DNA of 64,000 nt from Cryptomeria japonica (lineage: Eukaryota > Streptophyta > Pinopsida > Cupressales > Cupressaceae), in assembly GCF_030272615.1 (NCBI RefSeq), contig NC_081408.1, forward strand, positions 200,346,341 to 200,410,340. Direction: 5' to 3'. The number at the start of each line of letters is the position of its first letter. Position 1 is the stretch's first letter. The translations under genes and the position numbers were made by a program. The notes below the pieces were generated by a model. It saw only the letters and a program-made list of their open reading frames with translations, searched no databases and was not told the DNA's origin. This document shows positions 45,682 to 57,064 of the stretch, in pieces.

Positions 45682-47487
45682 GTGCTCTTGTGTTCCTTCC
45701 TTTTTGTTGCTATGGGTTCTTCTAATTTTCCTCTCTTAACTCCACATAATTATGCCACTTGGAAAATTGATGCATGGAGTAAACTTATGGAAAAAGGACT
45801 CACTCATTACATTGATGGAACTATTGTTGCTCTAGCTAATCCTAAGGCTGATCTAGTTGGTCATTTAGATTGGCTCACCAAAAATATCATGGCAATTGGT
45901 ACATTAAGAAAGTATGTATCAAAGGATCTCATTTTTCACATTGAGAAGTGTACTCTAATCAAGGATGCTTGGCAAAAGTTTCAAGACTTGTATGGTCAAG
46001 TTGATGAGATTAGGGGATATCAAATTGATAGTGATCTCACCATGTTAGATCCCAAGAACTTTGATACTATACAAGATTATGTCACTAAGGCAAATGAGTT
46101 GAGGGCACAACTCAAAGATTGCGGCATTGATAAGAAGGATACTCAATTGATATTCAACTTGATAGGCAAGCTTCCACATGAATATGCAACATTTGTTTCT
46201 AGTTTCCAAACCCATAGGATGACAATGGGTTCAAGCTACAAAATGCCTACATTTGATGCTTTCAATGAAATGTTGATGATGGAACAAACTAAGTTGATAA
46301 GCATGGGCATTCTTAAGGATTCTAAGTCTCAAGCATTAGTGGCAAATCAAGGGAACAAAGGAAATCAAGGAAAGGACAACTCAAACAAGAAGAAATGGCA
46401 ATCAAAGCCTAAGGAAAAAGCACCATCTTCTCCGCAACAAGGAGATTCATCCTCTTCCAAGAGAGATAATTCACCAAAGAGAGAGAGACCTACTTGTGCT
46501 TATTGTAAAAAGATTGGTCATGAGGAACATCGTTGCCATTCTAAGAAGATTGATGAGCTCACACATATCATCAAAAAGCATAACATTGATTTGCCTAAAA
46601 TCTACAAGAAGGATGATTCATCAACTTCCACTTCCTCACATTCAAAAGGAAAAGGGAAAGCATTCATGGCTTCTAAAAGTGGAAAGACTCACTCTTTTGA
46701 AACAAGAAAATGAAAAGCTCTATGTGCTACTATCAGTCATGATTCAGAGAGATGGCTTTTAGATTCAGGGGCTTCTCATCATATGGCATCTTCGCAGTCT
46801 ATGTTTTCTACATTTGAGCCTTGCACCATGCCACAGATTTTGATGGGCAATCATACATACATGGATGTGATTGGGAAAGGATCTATTGACATTGGGGATA
46901 ACTCCTTCAATGATGTGTTGTGTGTACCCCACTTGACAAACAATCTCCTTTCTATCTATCAAATCACACATGGCGCAACTAAGAGAGTTGTGGAGTTCAC
47001 ACCTAACTCAGTTTTCATTAGAGACATGGAGACTAGAGCTATCATTGCAACTGGGGTGGTTGATCATGCATCTCGGTTATACTCCTTTTCAGATTTTGTT
47101 GATGATGATGATTTCACATTTGATGATTCTACACATTATGATCACACTTCTTGTGATAGTTCAGATTTTGAGGAGAACTTTGGACACTTGAACATGGGGA
47201 TTCTCACATGTGACCCCATTCTTGAGTCTTGTATTTCATCTTCTCATATTGATATCACATCACCTATTGTACCTGATTATGTGGATAGTGCGACAGTTTT
47301 GCCTTCATGTGATTCAGTGCAGCAGGATATTCATTGTCTTCCAGCTTCAGATTCATGGGATGATTACATGATAGATATTGCAGGTTTATTTATGGAATCC
47401 TACATTGCAGATTTGGGAGATATCATTGATGACATTCATCTTCTCTTTAATGAAGATGATCCTTCTTTGATTGTTGCGAGGGCATAG
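45682..47487 (+). pseudogene. C3 gag-protease frame
   Basis: Gag probably starts at ATG 45,712 (MGSSNFPLLTPHNYATW, typical of copia gag). It carries the gag core (about 45,760-46,330), a basic linker and a zinc knuckle CAYCKKIGHEEHRC at 46,493-46,534. TGA at 46,711 interrupts, but the same frame continues into the aspartic protease WLLDSGASHHM (46,753-46,785; catalytic DSG intact) and the following fold (LCVPHLTNNLLS). Then comes a short relic FGHLNMGIL of the pre-integrase domain near 47,177, followed by acidic text ending at TAG 47,485. Gag forms particles and the protease matures it. Integrase and RT are absent. Confidence 0.88.
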
Positions 47488-47990
47488 TCTGACCCTCTTG
47501 TTCATTCTCTACATGACATTCTTTCGAGGTTGACATGATTGTGGATACTTATGTACAACAGTTGGAGGAGGTCTCTTTATTTTTTGAGGAGACATGTGAG
47601 TCTTTGGGACATGTTCTACATCCATCTCCACTAGATCTTGGAGTGCCTTTTTCAGCAATGTGGCATAGTTTACCACCTTTGGAAGGGGTATCTTTCAGCA
47701 TTGACATGGGGACACTTGAGCAGTTTTCAGAGATTCCTTTCATCATGAGTTTTCTTCATACATCTTCCCTTCATGATTGGGGAGACTTCATGGATACACC
47801 TTTGGTTTTGTTTCTTCCTAAGGGGAGGAATGTTGTTCAACGTTCGTTGAGCAGTTTCTTCATACATCGAGCTTCTATCATTGGTGCAGATTCTCCATTG
47901 AGGGGGGGTCACAGTTTGACTTCTCTTCTTCTCTCATATGGGGGGGACTTTTTCCTCACATGGGGTTTTGTCCTTCACATTCTTCTATGA
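47488..47990 (+). CDS. C3 second ORF, unknown acidic protein
   Basis: ATG 47,535 overlaps the TGA that ends the preceding frame (ATGA). The ORF gives 151 residues (MIVDTYVQQLEEVSLFFEE...), with acidic and hydrophobic stretches and no recognised domain. It lies where integrase/RT would be in a normal copia. It could be decayed or recruited sequence; coding status is uncertain. Confidence 0.35.
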
Positions 47991-48200
47991 GAGTTCTCTT
48001 GTATGTTTTCATCTCTTTTTGGGGGGAGGGTTTTTTCCCATTGGGTTTTTCTCTCTTTCCCCACTTTGTGAGAGATTGCATTGCATTGTTTGCATGCATT
48101 TGCATTTGTACATGGGTACCTAACATGGCCTCATAGCCGGGACCCATCTTGCATTGCTTAGTTGCATTGTTGACTTAAGTGCATTCCCCTAAGTTGCACT
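47990..48200 (+). other. C3 3' untranslated region with G-runs
   Basis: Together with the end of the preceding ORF it holds G6-G7 runs at about 47,900, 47,941, 48,018 and 48,204, the last being the polypurine tract. No gene. Confidence 0.6.
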
Positions 48201-48210
48201 TAAGGGGGGG
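48201..48210 (+). promoter_or_regulatory. C3 polypurine tract
   Basis: TAAGGGGGGG directly before the 3' LTR. Confidence 0.9.
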
Positions 48211-48669
48211 TGTTGATGTAAATAATTATTCATCATGGATATTATTACACTTACTTAAGTTTACTTAGGATAATGCATTTTCATAGTAGTTTGGGTATGA
48301 GACACTTGGGTGTTTGTGCCACATTGGGATAGTGTGTGTAGGAGAAATTCCACCTTTTATGGTGTTGATCTTGTTGTTACACTCCACATTCAATGGGTGA
48401 GCCACCTCATGTGGACTATTATATTATTTCTCCTACCTACCCACACCTATTTCCTACCTACCCTTGTTTCTTATTGAGCCACATGTCATGTTTGTGTGCT
48501 CACATATCCCTAGCCTTGCCTATATAAGCAGGCTCATCTACATTGTATGTAACTATTGAATCATGTTATTGATCATTTTCTATTGATGAGAATACAGTTT
48601 ATTCTTGTCCCATATTATGTCTCTATTTTGTACATTTCATTGAGCTTTTGATCTTGGCAAAATCCAACA
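48211..48669 (+). repeat. C3 3' LTR
   Basis: 459 bp, TGTTGATG...AATCCAACA, lacking the 19-bp duplication of the 5' LTR. Confidence 0.93.
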
Positions 48670-49869
48670 GTCTCCTTAGGCAAAGGCTTGGTGAAAATAT
48701 CTGCAATCTGCTCTTTAGTATTGACATAAACTAGTTTTACTTATTTTGCTTCAACATTCTCTTTCAGAAAGTTGAATTTGATAGAAACATGTTTAGTTTT
48801 AGAGTGTAGTACCGGATTCTTAGATATATCAATTGTTGTAGTGTTATCACAATAGATAGTTATGGGTTCCTTGCATTTTACCTTTATGTCCTTCAATATT
48901 TGCTTAAGCCATAATACCTGTGTACAGTTAGTTGTTGTTGCAACATATTCTAATTCTATTATTGATAAAGATGTACAAATTTGTTTCTTACTCAACCAAA
49001 AAATTAATCTGCTTCCAAGAAAAAATGCTCCGCTGGTGGTGCTTTTTCTGTCATCCACATCTCTTGCCCAATTTGCATCTGTGTATGCACATAATTCAAA
49101 GTTTTTATCTCTAGGGTACCATAAACCAAGATTTGTAGTGCCTTGTAAGTACTGGAAAATCCTTTTTAGTGTTGATTCATGATTTTCTCTAGAATTACTC
49201 TGAAATATAGAAACAATACATATTGCATTCATAATATCAAGTCTTGTTTGTGTCAAATATAGTAGGCCTCCTATCATAGACTTGTACCTAGTCAGATTAA
49301 TAGGTGTAGATTCATCCCTTAGTGATAATTTATCATTTGTAGTCATAGGTGTGCTTACCGGTTTAGAGTTCTCCATCCCAAATTTCTTTAGTAATTCCTT
49401 CAAGTACTTGGATTGACTTAAGAATATACCTTAATGAGTCTGTGAAATTTGTAATCCTAAAAATAATTTTATCTCTCCAATCATAGACATTTCAAATTCA
49501 TGTTGCATTTCAATAGAAAAGCCTTTACTCAATCCATCTTCTCCTCCAAAGATTATATCATCAACAAAAAATTCTATATCCAAGATGCCATCATTAGTAA
49601 CTTTATAGTATAACTTGTTGTCAGCATTACCTTAAGAAAAACCAATCTTCAAAAGGTATTTATCCAATCTAGCATACCAAGCTCTTGGAGCTTGCTACAA
49701 CCCATACAAAGCTTTCCTTAGCCTACAAACCATATCTTTGTTATCTATCAAAGAAAATCCATCAGGTTGCTCAATGTAAACTTCTTCTTCAAGATCTCCA
49801 TTTAGAAATGAACATTTAATATCCATTTGATATACTTTGTAGTTCTTGTGTGCTGCAAGAGCCAACAAT
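48670..49869 (-). pseudogene. C1 RT second part and RNase H
   Basis: Minus strand from the G2 junction: LLLALAAHKNYKVYQMDIK (RT; catalytic D in MDIK), then EEEVYIEQPDGF, LRKALYGL, catalytic FFVDDIIFGG near 49,580, and YLKELLKKFGM. RNase H follows with YTDANWARDVDDRKSTTSG, FWLSKKQ and IYCDNTTTI, to DIFTKPLPKE at the C3 junction. Stops at 49,695 (Gly-Leu-stop-QAPRAWY, usual KQAPRAW), 49,633, 49,432 and 48,738 make it inactive. This is the copia order, with RT after integrase. Confidence 0.92.
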
Positions 49870-49874
49870 AATTT
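49870..49874. repeat. G2 target-site duplication, left
   Basis: AATTT, identical to 55255-55259. It falls in the C1 RT segment KVVKLLLALAAHKN. Confidence 0.88.
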
Positions 49875-51483
49875 TGATGCAAGAGCATCCCAGAAGGCAA
49901 GAACTTGTTTCATGTTACCAAGGAGTGAAGGAAGGATCATGACATCAAGAAAGATCAACTTGGAGGTGTTGAAGCCCATTATGGTTTCTTATGCTAAAGA
50001 TGATGTGTTTGTGTAAAGACCTTAAGTGTCCTAACGATGCTCCTATTCATAAAATTATTGTAATAAGGGCCAATAGTGTCCATGAGAACAAGTTTGGTTT
50101 GATGAGGTTCTAGATTCGTTTAATTATCTCTAGGAGTGTCAAATTATGATTTAGATAAATTAAAAGTGTCATAGGTTACAAAATCAATAAGTTGTAAATT
50201 CAAATATTTGAATTACAATGGTTAGTATGTAAATGTGAAAATCATGCTTTTAGGCATTGTTAGTGCCTTCTAACTGATTTGGATTGGTTATGGTGGTTGT
50301 CTAGACATTTATAAAGTTTGTGCAAACATTATTGTATGTGAAGAAGTCTGTTAGATAGTTTGTAATTCTGGAACAACAATAAGACACATTTATTTCTTGC
50401 ATTTTCTGAATATTGTTTGTTTTACTTTGCTTTGGAAGTAACAATATCATGTCTACCATTCTTTGAGGGTTTAGTTGATTGATCAATGCATGATTAAGAT
50501 GTTTTGAAGTTCTGAAATAATATTGTTCTCATTTTGTTGCCACAGACTGTGAAGTGTCCGTTTGTTTTGATAGTTTTTAAGGATGTTTGGATCCATCCTT
50601 TGAATTCCTATTCCAATTATCATAGGGTGGATTCATTTCTAACATGTACAATAGATTTTCCTAACATTTTGATGACAGGAAGTTTGAGTTTGCAGGTGTA
50701 CACCGAGATAGATGACTAAAAACACATGGTTTTGATGCCATAGGTGTAGCAGTAGAGGATTGGCCTTAAGGAGGTCATACTTTTATGATGGAATTAGTAG
50801 AGACATGTTAAATGTTGGGTGAATCAACCTTTCTTTAATTTTGGAAGTGAGTTTTGAAGTGATTTTGAGCAAGCCCTAGGTTTGTGGGTGATTTAATGAG
50901 GGTTTTGGAGTTTGGGTATTTAGGAATGTAACTGAACCCTAATACCTTGAAAATCCTTGGTTTGGCATCATAATTAGAGACTTTACAAAAGGGTTAGACC
51001 TGAGGATGAGTTTGAAGGGTACTTCCTTAACAAAATAGGCCTAATTAGCCCTCACGGTGACTAGGGACAGCAGGGTTTTGAAGGAGTTGGTCCAAAACAA
51101 GCATAGGTATAACTTTGGGTGCTGATAGGGGTTGATAATGGGTATCTAAAACAGTCAAAAAATTTGTTGGTGTTTTGGGAAAATTTCATGAAACAGGCAT
51201 AAAACAGTCCAGGCAGGGCTACTAGGAAACTAGGCCTAGTGAAGGCCTAGATTTGGGTTTTTGTATCAGATGATGAGTTGAGGGCTTGGTATCCTTGGGG
51301 ACATGTTAGGTGAGGTTATTTGATCTATTTGGAGGTGGAGGAAACACTTGATTAAGGTGAAGACAAGTTTTGAGCCTATTGAGGCACTTTGAGCATTTGA
51401 AACACCATAGGAGTGTTGGGGTTTGGGTCCATATTCCACTTAAGTTTGCAAGATTGCAACCAGATCCTCCATCCTCTACATCA
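49875..51483 (+). repeat. G2 5' LTR
   Basis: Starts TGATGCAAGAGCATCCC and ends CCTCTACATCA. No gene inside. Confidence 0.92.
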
Positions 51484-51485
51484 AG

Positions 51486-51497
51486 TGGTATCAAATA
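51486..51497 (+). promoter_or_regulatory. G2 primer-binding site (diverged initiator Met type)
   Basis: TGGTATCAAATA, two bases after the LTR. The first eight bases match TGGTATCA of the initiator-Met PBS; the rest has diverged. Confidence 0.7.
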
Positions 51498-51536
51498 ATC
51501 AGTAAAAGATCTGGTGTAGGTTTGTTAAGGTTAGTT

Positions 51537-53753
51537 ATGGCACCTAAGAATCAGTTGGCAAGAGAACTAGAAGAATTGAAGGAAATCCTAGAAAGGGAAA
51601 GAAGGGAAAGAAGGGAACAAGATGCAGCAAGAGAGAAGGCTAAGGCAAGAGAAGAAATACAATGGAGAAGGGAGAGAGAAGCTATGCAATCAAGGATAGA
51701 TAACCTTGAGAGGAATAGAAGAAGAGAAGAGCAAGACAATCTAGAAGGCAATGATGATGAAGAAGTGAATGAGATAGCAGACCAAGAGCAACGAACAAAT
51801 GACATAGAGGACCCTGAAGAAAAGAGATTTGTAAGATTGTTGAAGGTAGTACAAGGTAGTGGAGGTAAGAGTCATATTTATTTTCCTATCTATTAGGGAA
51901 AGATGGATAGTGAAGAGGTGTTAGGATGGCTTGATGCCTTAGATAACTATTTTGAGTTTGAAGAAATGGAAGAGGAGAGGAAAGTTAAATTTGCAAAGAC
52001 TAAGTTAAGAGGTACAACATTGACATGGTGGACTAGTTTTCAGAATGATAGGATGGCAAGAGGATTAGAAAAAGTGTCTACATGGTCAAGAATGAAAAGT
52101 TTGATGAAAGAGCAGTTCCTACCATCTGATTATACCATTCATGTGAAGAGGATGAGACAGAATCTGAAACAAAAAGAGATGGATATAATGGCTTACACTG
52201 AGCAATTTCACAAGCTTACTATCAGAGGAGGATATGAGGAAGAAAATGATAAAGTAGCCAGGTATATAAATGGCTTAAGATTTAACTTACAAGATGAGAT
52301 TGGTCTACAACTACCAAAAACAATAGGTGAATGTTATCAGTTAGCAATTAGAGTGGAAGAGAAGGTGAAAAGAAAACAAGAAAGATCAGGTAATGGTGGA
52401 AGACGAGGAATTTATAATAGAGGAAGAGGTAATAGAGATCAAGGGAAAGGAAGCAATGAGAAAGGTAAAGAAAACTTTTCAGAACCAAGAGGAGGATACA
52501 ACCATAGATGTGGCAGATTTGGAAGAGGAAGTGGAATCTTTATAGGTAAGTGTTTTCATTGCAATGAGATTGGGCACCAATCATTCAGATGTCCTAAGTG
52601 GAATGAATCAGAACAAGGCAGAGATAGAAGAGTGAATATGGTACAAGAAGATGAGAAGAAAGAAGAATCAAAGAGAGTAGACCCTATCCTTGAAGGTGAC
52701 TTCTTGATGGTAAGACAAGGTGAGAAACTTCAGCAAGAACCAAAGGTAACAATCTTCAGAACTACTTGTTTATGCAAAGGAAAGATATGTAAGGTAATCA
52801 TTTTTTCAAGACCACATAGTAATCTTGTGTCTCTTGATATGATAACCACATTAGGAATTGTACCATTTGACCATCCTAATCCCTACAAGGCCACTTGGGT
52901 TACCTAATAGCAGCATGTAGAGGCTAGTTTGAAGGCTTATGTGAATTTTTCTATTGGTCCATACCAAGATAGGGTGTTATGTGATGTGGTTCCTATGACT
53001 TGTGCACATTTGATATTAGGAAGACCTTGGCAACATAGTAGAAGAACAATACATGTTGGATTTGATAACACATATTTGGTTCATAAAGATGGTCAGAAAT
53101 ATAAGTTGAATCCTTTACCTTTGGGGGTCTTGAAAGAGAATCCTATAATATGTTTTGGGGAGCATTTACTAATGATAAGGCAGGACGAAAAACAAGAAGA
53201 TACTAGTTGGAAGGAAGATGTTAATTTGCCGTAGACTGTGAGGAAAAATAGTCCTCTTCATGAAGATTTATGGGATTTATCTTTTGTGCAAGTTGGTTCA
53301 TTACAATGTCCTATTGTTGAGAAAGGATATGTGGATGTGAAAGAGAAGTTGTAGGTACAACAAGTGGATCAGAGATGAGAAGATGTACAGACTGGTTATG
53401 AGCAACAATGTCCTAAACAAGAGCAGCAAAATACATGTTTTGTTTCTAATCTGATGTGTGATGTAACTACAAGTGTAAGATGCAAAAAGAAGGCGACTTT
53501 TGGGGATTATTTCATCCCTCAATCAAGATTTGTGAGGAGGCAAAAGCAATCTGATGTTTGGAAGCAGCAGCATCATTCTTGGGACAAGAATTTTCTTATT
53601 GGTGGGGAGTATGATGCAAGAGCATCCCAGAAGATAAGAACTTGTTTCATGTTACCAAGGAGTGAAGGAAGGATCATGACATCAAGAAAGATCAACTTGG
53701 AGGTGTTGAAGCCCATTATGGTTTCTTATGCTAAAGATGATGTGTTTCTGTAA
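51537..53753 (+). pseudogene. G2 gag-protease frame
   Basis: One frame runs from ATG 51,537 to a TAA near 53,751, broken only by stops (TAG 51,894; TAA-TAG 52,905-52,910; TAG 53,232; TAG 53,352; TGA near 53,376). N-terminal Glu/Arg-rich coiled coil (to about 51,760). Gag domain at 51,910-52,370 (LGWLDALDNYF, TLTWWT). Arg/Gly-rich linker, then zinc knuckle CFHCNEIGHQSFRCP at 52,555-52,600. The protease-like region (CKVIIFSRPHSNLVS near 52,790) has lost the catalytic Asp-Ser-Gly, which reads FSR. An RP-W-Q segment of the fold survives near 53,020. The last 142 bases run into the 3' LTR. Confidence 0.88.
53601..53611 (+). promoter_or_regulatory. G2 polypurine tract
   Basis: GGTGGGGAGTA directly before the 3' LTR. 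Confidence 0.75.
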
Positions 53754-55254
53754 AGACCTTAAGTGTCCTAATGATGCTCCTATGCATAAAATTATTGTAA
53801 TAAGGGCCAATAGTGTCCATGAGAACAAGTTTGGTTTGATGAGGTTCTAGATTCATTTAATTATCTCTAGGAGTGTCAAATTATGATTTAGATAAATTAA
53901 AAGTGTCATAGGTTACAAAATCAATAAGTTGTAAATTCAAATATTTGAATTACAACGGTTAGTATGTAAATGTGAAAATCATGCTTTTAGGAATTGTTAG
54001 TGCCTTCTAACTGATTTGGATCAGTTATGGTGGTTGTCTAGATGTTTATAAAGTCTGTGCAAACATTATTGTATGTGAAGAAGTCTATAAGGAAGTCTGG
54101 AGAAGTCTGTTAGACAGTTTGTAATTCTGGAACAACAATAAGACACATTTATTTCCTGCATTTTCTGAATATTGTTTGTTTTACTTTTCTTTGGAAGTAA
54201 CAATATCATGTCTACCATGCTTTGAGGGTTCAGTTGATTGATCAATGCATGATTGAGACATTTTGAAGTTCTGAAATAATATTGTTCTCATTTTGTTGCT
54301 GATTGTCCTAGAATAGACTGTGAAGTGTCCATTTGTTTTGATAGTTTTTAAGGATGTTTGGATCCATCCTTTGAATTCATATTCTAATTCTCATAGGTTG
54401 GATTCATTTCTAACATGTACAATAGATGTTCCTAACATTTTGATGATAGGAAGTTTGAGTTTGCAGGTGTACACCAAGATAGATGACTGAAAACACATGG
54501 TTTTGATGCCATAGGTGTAGTAGCAGAGGATTGGCCTTAAGGAGGTCATACTTTTATGATGGAATTAGTGGAGAGATGTTAAATGTTGGGTGAATCAACC
54601 TTTGTTTGATTCTGGAAGTGAGTTTTGAAGTGATTTTGAGCAAGCCCTAGGTTTGTGGGTGATTTAATGAGGGTTTTGGAGTTTGGGTATTTAGGAATGT
54701 ATCTGAACCTTAATACCTTGAAAATCCTTGGTGTGGCATCATAATTAGAGACTTTATAGAAGGGTTAGACCTAAGGATGAGTTTGAAGGGTACTTCCTTA
54801 ACAAAACATGCCTAATTAGCCCTCACAGTGACTAGGGACAACAGGGTTTTGAAGGAGTTGGGCCAAAACAAGCATAGGTATAACATTGGGTGTTGATAGG
54901 GGTTTATAATGGGTATCTAAAAAATTCAAAACATTTGTTGGTGTTTTGGGAAAATTTCATGAAACAGGCATAAAACAGTCCAGGCAGGGCTACTAGGAAA
55001 CTAGGCCTAGTGAAGGGCTAGATTTGGGTTTTTGTATTAGATGATGAGTTGAGGGCTTGGTAGCCTTGGAGACATGTTAGGTGAGGTTATTTTATGTGTG
55101 TGGAGGTGGAGGAAACACCTGATTAAGGTGAAGACAAGTTTTGAGCCTATTGAGGCACTTTGAGCATTTGAAACACCATAGGAGTGTTGGGGTTTGGGTC
55201 CATATTCCACTTAAGTTTGCAAGATTGCAACCAGATCCTTCATCCTCTGCATCA
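53612..55254 (+). repeat. G2 3' LTR
   Basis: Matches 49,875-51,483 throughout. Carries an extra AAGGAAGTCTGGAGAAGTCT-type segment near 54,090 and about 14 extra bases near 54,301. Confidence 0.92.
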
Positions 55255-55259
55255 AATTT
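55255..55259. repeat. G2 target-site duplication, right
   Basis: AATTT, identical to 49870-49874. Confidence 0.88.
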
Positions 55260-57060
55260 GACTACCTTAAATCTAGCTACCAGTGCAAAGGTTTCAATAT
55301 AATCAATTCCTTCTTTCTGATAATATCCCTTACATGCTAGTCTTTCTTTATTTCTTATTACCTTCCCATCTTCGTTAAGTTTGTTTCTAAATACCCATTT
55401 TGTTCCAATCACATTTTTGTCTTTAGGCCAGGGAACTAATATCCATGTGTTATTCTTCTTAATTTGTTCTAGTTCCTCTTCAATAGCTTTAATCCAGTGT
55501 TTATCTTCACATGCCTCATTAATCGATGATGGTTCAATTTGAGAAATAAGACATACCTCTTCATTTGGCAGTCTTCCTCTTGTCATAACTCCTTGATACT
55601 TGTTCCCAATTATTTGATTTTCAGAGTGGTTCAATCTTACATACCAAGGTGTCTTTATTTTTTGTTGTTCCTCATTTACAGTGGAATTTTCAGATGATAC
55701 TGGTGTAAGTGGATCTTCATTTTGTACTAGTGGATTCAATGTAGGTTCATTTATCAGTATCTCTGTTGCCGGTTCAGAGTCTATATACCTTGAAGTTCCT
55801 CTAAATTGTTCATCAATCTTCACATTTGTACTCTCAACAATTTTTTGTAATTTCTTGTTAAAACATCTATATGCTTTTCTCTTAGATAAATAACCAAGAA
55901 ATATTCCTTCATCACTTCTAGGATCAAAGTTGCCAATATACTTGTCTCTTCTAATATAGCATTTACTTCCAAATACTCTAAAATATTTAAGAGTAGGAGT
56001 AATACCAAACCATAGTTCATGAGGGGTCTTACTGGTTTCACCTTTAATGTCAACTTTGTTGAATGTATAGATCGTTGTGCTTACTACCTCTCTCTAATAT
56101 ACATGTGGTAGATTTTCTTTAGATAACATACTTCTAGCTGCGTCCAAGATAGTTTTTATTTTCCTTTCTACAAATCCATTCTGTTGTGGTGTCCAGGGTG
56201 CTAATAACTATCTTATGATTCCATTCACTTCATAAAATGTATTAAATTCCTTAGATGTGAATTCACCTCCTTGATCTGATCTTAGACATTTTATTTTCTT
56301 ACCAGTTTCATTTTCTACCATTGCTTTGAATAGTTTGAACTTCCCAAGTGCTTCTGATTTTTCTCTGAGAAAAGTAACCCAACACATTCTAGAATAGTCA
56401 TCAATGATTAGCATGAAATATCTATCACCTTGTAAGCTTTTAGTTCTAGCTGGACCACATAAATCAGTGTGAATTAATTCAAGAGCATTATTGGATTTTT
56501 TTGGAATACTTTTAAAAGATGCTCTAACTTGTTTTCCAAATTGACATTCCTTACATATTGGATTGTGAGGTTTAACAATCTTAGGTAGATCTCTAACTCC
56601 CTTAGTAGTACTAATTTTTACCATGCAATCAAAATTTACATGACAAAGTCTCTTATGCCATAGCCAACTTTCATCAATGTGTGTAATCAAGCATGTCTTT
56701 TCACTGTTATTTAAATGAAAGATGTTTCCTCTAGTTTGATTACCGGTTGCAATTTCCAAACCAGTTCTATTCATAATTTTGCAGAATTGTAACTGAAATC
56801 CTTTCTCAACTAATTGACCAACACTCCAAATATTATGCTTTAAACCTTCTACATAGTAAACATTATCAGTATTATGCTTACCATCAAGAGATATAGTACC
56901 TTTTCCTTTGATCAAACAAGCTTGATCATCTCCAAACCTTACCAGAGCTCCATTATATTCTTGAAAGTTCAAGAATTTACCTTTATCACCAGTCATATGA
57001 TGTGAACATCCTAAATCAATGATCCATTCATTCTTAACTTCAACTTTAGCTGCCAGGGCC
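55260..57060 (-). pseudogene. C1 protease, integrase and first part of RT
   Basis: Minus strand: protease at about 57,015-56,990 reads WIIDLGCSHHMTG, where the catalytic DSG has become DLG. Pre-integrase domain near 56,660 (WLWHKRLCHVNF) and zinc finger CKECQFGK. Integrase core HTDLCGPA, IDDYSRMCWV and RSDQGGEFTS, then FFVERK-type text near 56,190. RT begins at about 55,560 (EACEDKHWIKAIEEELEQI, WVFRNKLNEDGKV, DYIETFALVARFKVVK) and is cut at 55,260 by G2. It resumes at 49,869. Stops at 56,206 and elsewhere disable it. Confidence 0.92.
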
Positions 57061-57064
57061 TACT

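Larger units (their letters stand above)
43536..48669 (+). mobile_element. C3: young Ty1/copia element with gag-protease and no integrase or RT
   Basis: LTRs at 43,536-44,013 and 48,211-48,669 (478 and 459 bp; the 19-bp difference is one tandem duplication in the left LTR). About six other differences give about 1.3%. The initiator-Met PBS starts directly after the 5' LTR, and the polypurine tract AAGGGGGGG ends at the 3' LTR. The interior has a 1.7-kb leader with a GC-rich CpG-rich block, a gag-protease frame, and then acidic ORFs of unknown function where integrase and RT should be. It is non-autonomous. Confidence 0.93.
49875..55254 (+). mobile_element. G2: non-autonomous Ty3/gypsy with gag and dead protease only
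   Basis: LTRs at 49,875-51,483 (1,609 bp) and 53,612-55,254 (1,643 bp), with ends TGATG...CATCA and a TSD of AATTT. The interior is only 2.1 kb and holds one gag-protease frame; RT, RNase H and integrase are absent. The gag is clearly related to that of G1 (LTWWT, VARYLNGLR-type words). LTR differences are about 3% in the first 650 bp, plus two indels (about 20 and 14 bp). The layout fits elements described as TR-GAG. Confidence 0.92.

Noticed and set aside
55092-55823. Single 243-codon minus-strand ORF
   Set aside because: Only the part from 55,823 to 55,260 is C1 RT. The last 55 codons are antisense G2 LTR (the same text appears at 51,494-51,306), a chance fusion.
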